64,000 nt of DNA. Origin: Methanosarcina baikalica. GTDB lineage: Archaea; Halobacteriota; Methanosarcinia; Methanosarcinales; Methanosarcinaceae. The DNA lies in NCBI RefSeq assembly GCF_031461075.1, contig NZ_JAVKPK010000008.1, forward strand, positions 7,448 through 71,447, given 5' to 3'. A model generated the notes under the pieces. The model ran no database searches and was not told the DNA's origin. It saw only the letters and a list, made by a program, of their open reading frames with translations. Position 1 is the stretch's first letter; each line of letters starts with the position of its first letter. This document shows positions 34,388 through 42,758 of this stretch, in pieces. The translations under genes were made by a program, and so were the position numbers.

Positions 34388-35890
34388 TTAATAACTGCGC
34401 TGCACGGTATAGGTGACGTTCTTTGAGCTATCAGCAGGCACGGTTACTTCCCATTCGGCAGTGTTAGCATCTTTTTTCTTATACGGGTCAGAGTTTTCGG
34501 TAATCTTCCATTCTCCATAGATCTTTTCCACAATCTTTACTTTCTGAGCTTCAGATTTGTGATTTTTGAGTTCTATTTCGTAACTCTCTTTCCAGGCATT
34601 GGTACTTACTTTATCGTAATTAGTCTGGGTTCTCTTACCTGTTACATCAAAAGCGCTTCCGACAACGACATTTATCTCCTCATCTTTTGGGGTATGGTCT
34701 ATATTGTCTTCCCCGAGGAATTGAAGCTGGCCTTCGGAGTCAGCTTTGTATACCCTTAGAACACCAGCGGGAAGAGGCATTCCAAGGCCTTTTTCTTTAG
34801 AATTATTCAGGTTCAGAACAACCTGGATATCATTGCTTTTTGAAACATCAAAAACGAGTTCTTTTTCCACAGGCACTGAATCTGTGGAGAGCAGGGAAAG
34901 CTGCTTGATCTGGTTATTCTTCAGAGTAGCCGGCCTTTCAAGGGTATAAAGATGATACTCAAAAAGAGATTCCTCAACGAAACCGCCTTTGGCCTCGTCA
35001 GATACAGCCTCTGATGCTATAGTTGCTTCACCCTTATACATTTCCTGAGGTACAGCTACACGGTGAACGTCACCTGCAACCAGTTTCAGTTTGGCATTCT
35101 CATAGGTTGTTCCTGCTTTATTATCAACGGTGACCCAACCCTGAATATCAGCCTTCGTATCATCCGCACTGGTCTTTACGATATAGTTTGCTTTCCAGCT
35201 CATACCTCCTGTAAGATAAGAAGTAAGGACATCCCGATTGCCTGCAGTAGGAGAGTAGACCTGCCAGACCAGAGTAGGTTTCGTGAGCAGATCGGCAGAG
35301 TCAGGAAATTCCACTTTTGAGACTTCGGAAAGAGTTACAACCTTTCCGTCACTCAACTTGAGCACCATTCTGTCGTAATCATAGCTCATGAGAATCCCTG
35401 TATATGTATTTCCTTCTTTTTCAGTTGCAGTAATTTCCTTGTCCAGGAACTTTTCCAGAAGCTTCTGACTACTCACAAGATCGTATTCGTAGTTCTGTTC
35501 CAGTACAGCAGTATCCTTATTTTTTGTGTCCTCAAACATTACTGAAGTCGGGTCAATAAGGGCAGCAACATCCGTATATTCCACGCTGTTGACTCCAGAC
35601 TTGAGATCAAGTTCCCTTTTTTCTTTTACCAGGGCAAGGTTATCATTATAAACAGTAACTTCAGTATCCGCACTCGTTCCTGCAGCCTTGGCCGTAAGGA
35701 TCTCCAAAGGATTTGAAAGTTGTACCTTAGTAACCATGCTTGAACCGAATTCGATCCCGTTAGTTGCAGCTTGAGATCTATTTGCCTGAGCTGTATTTCC
35801 TGTAGAATCAGGGCACAGGAAAGCTGCAGTTGCGGTCACGATACAGACGAATACCAGCATAAGCCACACATAACTCTTCTTTATTTTCAT
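34388..35890 (-). CDS. exported DUF4139 domain protein
   Basis: 500 residues with an N-terminal signal or anchor segment (YVWLMLVFVCIVTATAAF). The bulk is a DUF4139 beta-sandwich region: TEVTVYNDNLALVKEKRELD at about 75-94, then LTSYLTGGMSWKANYIV in the middle and NVTYTVQRSY at the C-terminus. The domain occurs in bacterial MuiA-like and archaeal envelope proteins and has no assigned biochemistry. A TATA box lies about 25-30 bases upstream of the start, indicating a nearly leaderless message. Confidence 0.82.
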   Translation of the reverse strand: MKIKKSYVWLMLVFVCIVTATAAFLCPDSTGNTAQANRSQAATNGIEFGSSMVTKVQLSNPLEILTAKAAGTSADTEVTVYNDNLALVKEKRELDLKSGVNSVEYTDVAALIDPTSVMFEDTKNKDTAVLEQNYEYDLVSSQKLLEKFLDKEITATEKEGNTYTGILMSYDYDRMVLKLSDGKVVTLSEVSKVEFPDSADLLTKPTLVWQVYSPTAGNRDVLTSYLTGGMSWKANYIVKTSADDTKADIQGWVTVDNKAGTTYENAKLKLVAGDVHRVAVPQEMYKGEATIASEAVSDEAKGGFVEESLFEYHLYTLERPATLKNNQIKQLSLLSTDSVPVEKELVFDVSKSNDIQVVLNLNNSKEKGLGMPLPAGVLRVYKADSEGQLQFLGEDNIDHTPKDEEINVVVGSAFDVTGKRTQTNYDKVSTNAWKESYEIELKNHKSEAQKVKIVEKIYGEWKITENSDPYKKKDANTAEWEVTVPADSSKNVTYTVQRSY

Positions 35891-35912
35891 AAAAGATAGA
35901 TAGGTAACTGTC

Positions 35913-35922
35913 TTATTTATAT
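35913..35922 (-). promoter_or_regulatory. TATA box, DUF4139 gene
   Basis: On the minus strand ATATAAATAA lies about 25-30 bases before the ATG at 35890, the expected archaeal spacing for a transcript that begins at or next to the start codon. Confidence 0.5.
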
Positions 35923-36154
35923 CTGACTTTGACTACGGACATGTTTGAAGTTATCTGTCCGGCTTCTAATTATCTCCCAAAAGTATCACACGGTGTAAAC
36001 TCTATTTTTCTGTGATAATCAAAGTAATAAAGCAGAGTACAGTTATAATAATATACACCAAAACACAATTAATAATTTTAAATAGTATTTGGAAAAAATC
36101 CGGGCAATATTTAGACAATAAAAAGATCTGGAAAATAATTAAGGATTCATTTTC

Positions 36155-37642
36155 ATGAATATTACCAAAGTTTTCAGGGCTAAAAACTGGATCAGGTTCT
36201 CACGCTTTATTTCAGGTATCGCTCTTATTTTTCTTCTTGCAGGAACAATAATCCCTACATCGGCCGCAGGGATTGGGGCAAGCAGGGAAATATCTACCGG
36301 GACGGTTAGCCCAGGCGAAAATTTTACAGTAACCGTACATATAGGAGCAGACCAGGACGTTGAAGCCCTGACACTTGATGAAAATCTCCCTGATGGATGG
36401 CATGTAATTCGGATGGGAAATAACCGGGATACATTCCAGGAAATCAGCACTTTCAAAGAGTCAACTCTGGAGTGGATCTGGGCTGAGAACCTCTCGGCAG
36501 GGGAAGAAAAGACCATTATATATAATGTGGCCGTCCCTTCAAATTCCAAGCCTGGAAATTTCACAATCTCGGGTACGATTTCCGCTTATTCCATACCTAC
36601 TGTCCCTGTGGAAGGATTTTCAGAGATAGTAGTTACTTATCCATGTGAAGCCGACTTTTCCGCAATCCCTCTCCTGGGTTCCGTACCCCTGACTGTCCAG
36701 TTCACAGACTTGTCCGCCTTCAATCCAGATTTCCGGGAATGGGACTTTGATGGAAACGGGAACATTGACTCAAACGAAAGGAATCCGGTTTACACATACG
36801 TAAACCCGGGCATCTACAATGTTACCTTTAGGGTGACTAACAGTACTTATGGAAATGACACCAGAACAAAAACAGGATATATAACCGTATTAGAGAAACC
36901 CTCCGGTTCGGAAGAAGGTGAAGGAATAAGCGGAGGAGGAAGTGGAGGCGGGGGAGGCGCAGGCTCTCCGGAATCAAGCAGGAATATAGAGCTCAAGGAA
37001 ATTTCAAATGAACAGGTCTTCAAAGGAACTCACACATGTTTTACTTTTAAAGGCGGGGCAAATGAAATAGTCACTGTGGAGTTCGATCCGAAAAAGAACT
37101 TCGGAAAAACAACCGCTATTGTAGAGATGCTAAAAAATACTTCTTCAATAGTTAAGGAACCTGCCCCCGGAATGATCTACAAAAACGTAAATATCTGGGT
37201 TGGGAATAGCGGCTTTTCAAATCCTGAAAACCTTGAAAATACCAGGGTAAGTTTTAGGGTGAGCAGGGCTTGGGTTGTCGAACAGGGGATCAGCGAAAAT
37301 ACAGTAACTCTGTACAGGTACGGTCAGGACACATGGGACCAGTTGTCTACGGCCCTCAGCGGAGAAGACGAAGCTTATTTTTACTTTACTGCAGAAACCC
37401 CGGGGTTTTCTTCCTTTGCAATCTCAAGCACGGAAAAAAATATTCAATCTGTTGAGATTTCTACAGCCAAAAAAGGAGAAAATCAAACCCTGAATGAGGA
37501 CAAACCGTCTGACAAGGTAAAAAACGGAATTTATGCTTCAGATCTCGAAAAAGAAGAAACTGAAAGCTCTCCTGGCCCTGGAATAGCCTTTGCAGGAGCT
37601 GAATTACTGATTTTGTACGGGATATTAAGGAGAAAAAAATAA
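36155..37642 (+). CDS. surface protein with PKD domain and PGF-pre-PGF domain
   Basis: 495 residues, exported. A signal peptide (ISGIALIFLLAGTIIPTSAA) is followed by a COG1361-like beta domain (about 45-165), a PKD domain (about 168-250, with PLTVQFTDLSAF and YTYVNPGIYNVTFRVTNS), a glycine/serine linker, and a PGF-pre-PGF domain (about 275-430, with FKGGANEIVTVEF and FFYFTAETPGFSSFAI-like ending). The C-terminus is a hydrophobic helix followed by RRKK. The usual PGF anchor motif here reads SSPGPGIAF, so the phenylalanine is replaced. It is probably an envelope or S-layer-associated protein. Confidence 0.85.
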   Translation: MNITKVFRAKNWIRFSRFISGIALIFLLAGTIIPTSAAGIGASREISTGTVSPGENFTVTVHIGADQDVEALTLDENLPDGWHVIRMGNNRDTFQEISTFKESTLEWIWAENLSAGEEKTIIYNVAVPSNSKPGNFTISGTISAYSIPTVPVEGFSEIVVTYPCEADFSAIPLLGSVPLTVQFTDLSAFNPDFREWDFDGNGNIDSNERNPVYTYVNPGIYNVTFRVTNSTYGNDTRTKTGYITVLEKPSGSEEGEGISGGGSGGGGGAGSPESSRNIELKEISNEQVFKGTHTCFTFKGGANEIVTVEFDPKKNFGKTTAIVEMLKNTSSIVKEPAPGMIYKNVNIWVGNSGFSNPENLENTRVSFRVSRAWVVEQGISENTVTLYRYGQDTWDQLSTALSGEDEAYFYFTAETPGFSSFAISSTEKNIQSVEISTAKKGENQTLNEDKPSDKVKNGIYASDLEKEETESSPGPGIAFAGAELLILYGILRRKK

Positions 37643-37789
37643 TCCGAAAAGAGAAGAAGATAACTGGACGAAAAAGTTGACTAACAGAACTTTTTAGTAA
37701 AAGCCGTCTTTTCTTAAGTTCCCTTTTTCTCTCAACCCGGGACTGTTTGGAGCAAAGCTCAGGTTCCTTTGTTTTGCTTTTTGCTCCTT

Positions 37790-38731
37790 TCAAATATATC
37801 CGCATTGCTCAAGCCAGGTAAGGGACTTTATCCATTCTCCTTTTGGCTCCCTCGAGGTACCCACGACAAGCCTCTTCATATCTCCCACCTCTTCAACAAT
37901 GCCGCAGGCTTCTATAATCTCTCCGGGAAGAGCCTGGCCTGCATAGGTATGGGTGTATGAGAGCACATGGTCGATTTCATCATGTTCTACCTTATAATAA
38001 GCAGGGCTGTCAAAAGCAAAGTCAGCATTTTTGACCTCGGCTTCGATTTTCATTTTGACTGTGTCCTTTCCGCGCAGAAGAGGTTCTTTAATCTGATCCC
38101 ATTCCCTCACAAAAAGAAGATCAAAATAAGTGCCTTCGACCATGCCCCTGTTGCCTTTTCTGGATTCATGCAGTATGAATTCATCAAATGAAATGTCGGG
38201 AATTCTCTTTCTGTAAATTCTCTGCCACATCTCCTCATCGATTTCTTCAATGGGCCCTTCCTGCTGTTTTGCAATAGTTATGGCATCCCGTGCCCTGAAC
38301 CATAAAGGACCATAGACGACAAAATCGATATCCGAACTTTCATTCTGGAGACCTGCGAGCATAGAACCCGTAACTCCCATACTTGTCCTAGGGATTCCGG
38401 CCATATCAAGCACTTTTACGATTTCCCTCACGCGGCTATCGGAATTTACAAGTTCGGGAATCAAATCCGAAGGGCGAAGCACCTGTTTTACCTCGGATTC
38501 CGGAACGACATGGACATCCTGCACCCATTCCGGCCTGTGCTTCCTCATGAACTCGAAAGCCGGGCCAAAATCGTATTTTTTATATCTTTTCCCGTCTAAT
38601 TCTCTTTCCCCATTTTCATCGGGGACATAGCGGAGTGTGGCCCGGATTCCATCGTTACGAAAATAGTCGGAAACCGCAAAAAGCCAGTTGTCTTTTGTGA
38701 CAAGAAAATCCCTCAGGCGCGTTTTGAGCAT
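37790..38731 (-). CDS. archaeal nucleotidyltransferase-fold protein
   Basis: 313 residues. A polymerase-beta-type nucleotidyltransferase motif is present at about 117-138: GVTGSMLAGLQNESSDIDF, with the GS and the D-x-D pair in place. The N-terminal 90 residues (FRNDGIRATLRYVPDENG, then KRYKKYDFGPAFEF) form a conserved archaeal domain, and the C-terminal part ends GTSREPKGEWIKSLTWLEQ. I know of homologues across methanogens annotated only as DNA polymerase beta-like or nucleotidyltransferase proteins. The substrate is unknown. Confidence 0.8.
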   Translation of the reverse strand: MLKTRLRDFLVTKDNWLFAVSDYFRNDGIRATLRYVPDENGERELDGKRYKKYDFGPAFEFMRKHRPEWVQDVHVVPESEVKQVLRPSDLIPELVNSDSRVREIVKVLDMAGIPRTSMGVTGSMLAGLQNESSDIDFVVYGPLWFRARDAITIAKQQEGPIEEIDEEMWQRIYRKRIPDISFDEFILHESRKGNRGMVEGTYFDLLFVREWDQIKEPLLRGKDTVKMKIEAEVKNADFAFDSPAYYKVEHDEIDHVLSYTHTYAGQALPGEIIEACGIVEEVGDMKRLVVGTSREPKGEWIKSLTWLEQCGYI

Positions 38732-39080
38732 TTTATACCATCCTGGAACTTATGTAAATATTTAAGAGTACTTGGATTTTAAGGAACCTTAACTGTCGGG
38801 CTTTATAATAATTTATAATAAATGGGAGGAAATGTATTGTACCATTCATGTATATAATTATCAGGTATTTTGCTTTTTGAACAAATGACTAACAAAATGG
38901 AATAATATATATCTGGAGTAACAGATACTGAAAGGATATATACCGAAGAAATCAAATAAACCACACTCAAATAAAATACCGTAAAATAAAGTATACTAAA
39001 TAAAATATATTAAAATAATTCATATTAAATATTCCAAACCAGTAAACGGAATAAACTGCAGATGCAGAAAATCCGAGGTA
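38732..39080. other. 349-bp divergent intergenic region
   Basis: Very AT-rich. Between about 38960 and 39040 it contains repeated AAATAAAATA-like words (AAATAAAATACCGTAAAATA, then AAATAAAATATATTAAAATA), which include several TATA-like sequences for the rightward peptidase gene. No gene seen. Confidence 0.4.
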
Positions 39081-40358
39081 ATGCTTTTGAGAGATCACCC
39101 GAGTGCAAAAGCGCTTGAAGCCTGGCTTATACAGCTGAGACGCGAGTTTCACAGATATCCCGAACTCAGTTTTGAAGAATATGATACCCAGAAAAGAATC
39201 CTGAAAATTTTTGGAGAACTGGGAATAAAGGCCAGAAAAATTGCAGATACCGGCGTACTTGCAAGCATCCGGGGAACATTACCCGGACCCTGCATTGCCC
39301 TTCGCTCGGACACTGACGGGCTGCAGGTACAGGAAGAATTAACAGGTAGGAATAGCGACTATATTTCCAGAAAAGATGGAGTAATGCACGCCTGTGGACA
39401 CGACGGACACATGGCAATGCTTTTTGGGGCTGCCAGACTTTTTCAGGAAAACAGGGATTTTCCAGGGGAGGTCCGTCTGATTTTCCAGCCTGCAGAAGAG
39501 ATCCCTCCGGGTGGCTCGGAAAGGGTGATTTCCGAAGGAGGACTTGATGACGTGGATGCGGTTATGGGCATGCACATTTTTACGAATCACGAATCCGGAA
39601 GCGTGGGTTTTCGTCCAGGACCTTTCATGGCAAGCACCAACAGGTTCGAAGTTACCCTTAAAGGAAAAGGAGGCCACATTTCAAAGCCCGAAAGCTGCAT
39701 TGACCCTGTACGGATGGCAACAGACTTTATAAGTAGTCTCTATCCTGCTCTGGAAAAGAAGCTTGAACCGGATAAATATGTCCTTGGAGTGGGAAGAATC
39801 CAGGGAGGAGCTCAGTTTAACAGGACTCCTGATAGTGTAGGAATTCTCGGAAGCTACCGGACTTTTGACAGGGAGACCACGGATATAATTGACAGGACGA
39901 TAAAGGAGTGCCTGGACGAGGTAGTAATAAAATATATTAAACCCGGGGAAGAATTTTCAGGCTTCTCAGATTACGACCTTGATATCCTGCACGGCTATCC
40001 TGTCCTTATAAATGACCCCGTTTTCACAGATGCTGTGAATTCAAAGCTGCAAGAGAGTTTCCCGGAACTCACCATCTATCCTGAGATCGAAAAAACCTTT
40101 GCCGCCGAAGATTTCGCAAGTTATCTACAAAAAGTTCCAGGGATCTTTATTTCACTCGGTACCCGCAACCCGAAAAAAAAGATAGTAGAAATCAATCACT
40201 CATGTGCGTTTGATATTGATGAACAAATCTTAATCACCGGCACGGAGATTTTCTATACCATTTCCCTTGACTTTCTGAAAAATCCGGATAAATACCTCGA
40301 TTCACAGAAATATTTTAACCCTAAAATATCAAGAAATAGCCTGAAAACACGCAGTTGA
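39081..40358 (+). CDS. M20D-family amidohydrolase / carboxypeptidase
   Basis: 425 residues. Hydrolyses an amide bond in N-acyl amino acids or similar compounds, using two metal ions. Metal-site motifs: DTDGLQVQEELTG, MHACGHDGHMAMLFGAA, QPAEEIPPGGSERVI with the catalytic EE pair, MGMHIF, and a C-terminal AAEDFASYLQKVPG and NHSCAFDID. The central dimerisation domain carries KGKGGHISKPE. A tail of about 40 residues follows the family core. A GNAT acetyltransferase gene follows 43 bases downstream. Confidence 0.9.
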   Translation: MLLRDHPSAKALEAWLIQLRREFHRYPELSFEEYDTQKRILKIFGELGIKARKIADTGVLASIRGTLPGPCIALRSDTDGLQVQEELTGRNSDYISRKDGVMHACGHDGHMAMLFGAARLFQENRDFPGEVRLIFQPAEEIPPGGSERVISEGGLDDVDAVMGMHIFTNHESGSVGFRPGPFMASTNRFEVTLKGKGGHISKPESCIDPVRMATDFISSLYPALEKKLEPDKYVLGVGRIQGGAQFNRTPDSVGILGSYRTFDRETTDIIDRTIKECLDEVVIKYIKPGEEFSGFSDYDLDILHGYPVLINDPVFTDAVNSKLQESFPELTIYPEIEKTFAAEDFASYLQKVPGIFISLGTRNPKKKIVEINHSCAFDIDEQILITGTEIFYTISLDFLKNPDKYLDSQKYFNPKISRNSLKTRS

Positions 40359-40401
40359 GGAAGCACAGGGACTTCTCGGCCCGGTTTACGGAGAGAACTA
40401 A

Positions 40402-40839
40402 ATGATAATCCAGAGATACGACGATTCCAGAAAGGAAGAAGTCCATGATGTTGTCCTTGAAGTGCTGCTGGAACATGGCTTTGAATACGACAGACTTAAA
40501 GATGCCGACCTCAAGGACATAAACGATTATTACTTTGGAAGCGGAGGTACTTTTTTCGTAGGGATTTTTGAGGGTAAGGTTGTAGGAACGGCAGGCGTCC
40601 GAAAATTTGATGGGAACCTGTGCGAAATCAGGCGCATCTACCTTAAAAAAGCCTTCAGGAACAAAGGCAACGGAAAACAGCTTTTCAGAACTGCCCTGGA
40701 TTTTGCTGAAAAAAACTGTTCAGGTGTCGTACTTAAAACCGATTCGACCCTTACGAAAGCGATAGACATGTACCTCAAACATGGCTTTACTTTCCAGAAA
40801 GAAGAAACAGGATACCTGTATTTTGAGAAAATATTCTAA
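40402..40839 (+). CDS. GNAT-family N-acetyltransferase
   Basis: 145 residues, a complete single GNAT domain. The acetyl-CoA-binding motif is CEIRRIYLKKAFRNKGNGK (about 75-93), with motif D GGTFFVGIFEGKVVGTAGVR before it and DMYLKHGFTFQKEETGYLYF at the end. It lies 43 bases after the M20 amidohydrolase gene on the same strand, so one acylates and the other deacylates: they may handle related amino-acid derivatives, though this is inference. Confidence 0.88.
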   Translation: MIIQRYDDSRKEEVHDVVLEVLLEHGFEYDRLKDADLKDINDYYFGSGGTFFVGIFEGKVVGTAGVRKFDGNLCEIRRIYLKKAFRNKGNGKQLFRTALDFAEKNCSGVVLKTDSTLTKAIDMYLKHGFTFQKEETGYLYFEKIF

Positions 40840-40914
40840 TACCCGAGTCCCGTTTCGGGAGGACCGCCCGAATTTCGCTTTGCTCAAGAGAGCTGAATTA
40901 TAATCAAGATACTT

Positions 40915-41049
40915 AGAGCCTATCCGAAAAGTGGTTACCTGCTGTAACTTTTACCAAACAGGCAATATACAAAACCGGAACGGATACTCGGATATTATAG
41001 CTCTATTGTGACTTTTCAACATGCATTACTGACTTTTCGGATAGGCTCT
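40915..41049. mobile_element. MITE-like element, AGAGCC family, copy 2 (135 bp)
   Basis: Ends are perfect inverted copies over 17 bases: AGAGCCTATCCGAAAAG and CTTTTCGGATAGGCTCT. The interior aligns with copy 1 at 34075-34206. Copy 2 has the better-preserved ends, so it is likely the younger insertion. Confidence 0.88.
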
Positions 41050-41114
41050 TAGCTGAGCCAAGAGGGCTGATTTGTGGGACCGAAATTTTCGGTATGTCCC
41101 GTGTTTTTGTGGTT

Positions 41115-41246
41115 GAGCTGATCCCAAAACTCAAAATTACTTCTCTGAATCCTATATTCTGAACAGTTAATCGAGCTTCAGATTATGGAAAATAGTTCTG
41201 AAACTTTACCGATTTTTGGGAATAAAATTGGTTTTGGGATGAGCTC
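41115..41246. mobile_element. MITE-like element, GAGCTCATCCC family, copy A (132 bp)
   Basis: Starts GAGCTGATCCCAAAAC and ends GTTTTGGGATGAGCTC, inverted copies with one mismatch. The interior contains GGAAAATAGT, shared with copy B. No coding capacity. Confidence 0.85.
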
Positions 41247-41435
41247 GATAAATGAATCTATCTGTAAAAGTACCCAATTTCTAACAAAGTACCCAATTTC
41301 TAACTGTTAGAAACTTTTGGCACAAAACATTTAAATAATATTTTATTAGTTATGGTGTGATTAATTCTGTAGAGTTCAGTGAAGTTTGCAAACCACCCCT
41401 AAATCCTGCATATCCGAAGGCAAAAAGGGATAACT

Positions 41436-42422
41436 ATGCCTCTCTCACAAATTAATAAAAAACTAATACTTGTCTTATTTTTAGTCTTTGTCATTTCAGC
41501 ATTATATATATTCTATCCACAAAATAAAGAAAAATATTCTGACACTTTTTTTGGTAATAATAACAATAGTTCAATAACCAACGTATACCCAGGAGATTCT
41601 ATACAAAGCGCGATAAACAATATAAGTTCAGGTGGTACTGTTATTGTTTCCTCTGGATTATACAAAGAGAACTTGGTTATTGACAAACCTTTGAGTATAA
41701 TATCAAAACCAGGAGAAACTAATTACACTATTGTCCAGGCTGCAGACCCAGAAGAAGATATATTTCATATAACTGCAAACAATGTAACGGTCAGTGGCTT
41801 CAATATAACTGGATCACAGGATAAATCTGGTATCTATTGTAGTGGTTCTGATAGCAACATAACGGGAAATAAATTAAGCTACAACATGTATGGCGCTTAC
41901 ATCAATAATTCAACTAGGAATACTCTAGATAATAATGAAGTGAATAACAATTCATTTGGAATTTATCTAAAGGCTTCTAATAATAACCAACTAAGTAGTA
42001 ATAATGTCTCAGGTGTTGGAATATTTGTTGGATTTAATAATGAAGCATGGGGAATTTATTTAGAAGATTCAAATGACAACAAATTGATGAGTAATTCCAT
42101 ATCAGGATTATGGGAAGGTGTAAACCTTACTAATTCTTCTAACAATGAGCTAAATAATAACTCTATTTTAGATAACTATTTCAGCCTTAGCCTTGAAAAT
42201 TCAAATAATAATAAAGTTTTAAATAATACTATTGTGAAACGTGGATACTCTTTTTCAGTCGCACTTGCTCATTCTCAAAATAATACCTTAAAAGATAACA
42301 CTGCAGGTCCTAATACTGAAATTAAAGTAATCTATGGTTTTAACAGTACAAACAATACACTGGAAGGGGAACTTTATACATCAAACGAAAACCGAACCGG
42401 TGGTGTATTCAGAGTAAAATAA
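41436..42422 (+). CDS. NosD-like right-handed beta-helix surface protein
   Basis: 328 residues. One N-terminal membrane-spanning or signal segment (LILVLFLVFVISALYIFY) is followed by PGDSIQSAINNISSGGTVIV, the usual entry to a pectate-lyase-type beta-helix, and then about nine coils built on N-x-L/I-x-x-N-x-I units (NNQLSSNNVS, DNKLMSNSIS, NNELNNNSIL). Asparagine is extremely abundant. Similar NosD/periplasmic copper-binding-fold proteins are numerous in Methanosarcina envelopes. Function unknown; sugar binding or cell contact is likely. Flanked on both sides by MITEs of one family. Confidence 0.8.
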   Translation: MPLSQINKKLILVLFLVFVISALYIFYPQNKEKYSDTFFGNNNNSSITNVYPGDSIQSAINNISSGGTVIVSSGLYKENLVIDKPLSIISKPGETNYTIVQAADPEEDIFHITANNVTVSGFNITGSQDKSGIYCSGSDSNITGNKLSYNMYGAYINNSTRNTLDNNEVNNNSFGIYLKASNNNQLSSNNVSGVGIFVGFNNEAWGIYLEDSNDNKLMSNSISGLWEGVNLTNSSNNELNNNSILDNYFSLSLENSNNNKVLNNTIVKRGYSFSVALAHSQNNTLKDNTAGPNTEIKVIYGFNSTNNTLEGELYTSNENRTGGVFRVK

Positions 42423-42527
42423 TGTAAAAGTTTACCTATAAGTAAAGAAGTTATTTTTCTCAAAGGATTCCAATGGAGCTTGCTGCTCTCAGTGAATCAT
42501 GTTGCTATCAAAGCCTTGCGCGTGTAG

Positions 42528-42571
42528 ATGAGTATATGCAAAGTTGGAAATGAGTATATGCAAAGTTGGAA
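42528..42571. repeat. two perfect tandem copies of a 22-bp unit
   Basis: ATGAGTATATGCAAAGTTGG plus AA is repeated exactly, at 42528-42549 and 42550-42571. Confidence 0.8.
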
Positions 42572-42612
42572 GTTACATCGAGCTGTATAAATTGACCGAT
42601 AGAATTGTGGAT

Positions 42613-42742
42613 GAGCTGGCCCCAAAACTAAAAATCGCTTCTATTAATCCCGTATTCCAAATGATTAACGAAGTTCCTGACCATGGAAAATAGTCATGAA
42701 ACTTTACTAATTTAAAAATAAAATTGGTTTTGGGATAAGTCC
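42613..42742. mobile_element. MITE-like element, GAGCTCATCCC family, copy B (about 130 bp)
   Basis: Starts GAGCTGGCCCCAAAAC and ends GTTTTGGGATAAGTCC; the ends have drifted from perfect inversion. The interior aligns with copy A (TTAATC, then GGAAAATAGT and GAAACTTTAC, then AATAAAATTG). Older than copies A and C. Confidence 0.75.
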
Positions 42743-42758
42743 CTTATTTAAATAGCCT

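Larger units (their letters stand above)
40840..41435. other. 596-bp intergenic region occupied by repeat elements
   Basis: No gene. It holds a GC-rich palindromic block (40842-40905), an AGAGCC-family MITE (40915-41049) and a GAGCTSATCCC-family MITE (41115-41246), followed by the promoter of the beta-helix protein. Confidence 0.6.
42423..42758. other. 336-bp intergenic region with tandem repeat and MITE
   Basis: Contains a 22-bp tandem duplication (42528-42571) and MITE copy B (42613-42742). No gene. Confidence 0.5.
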
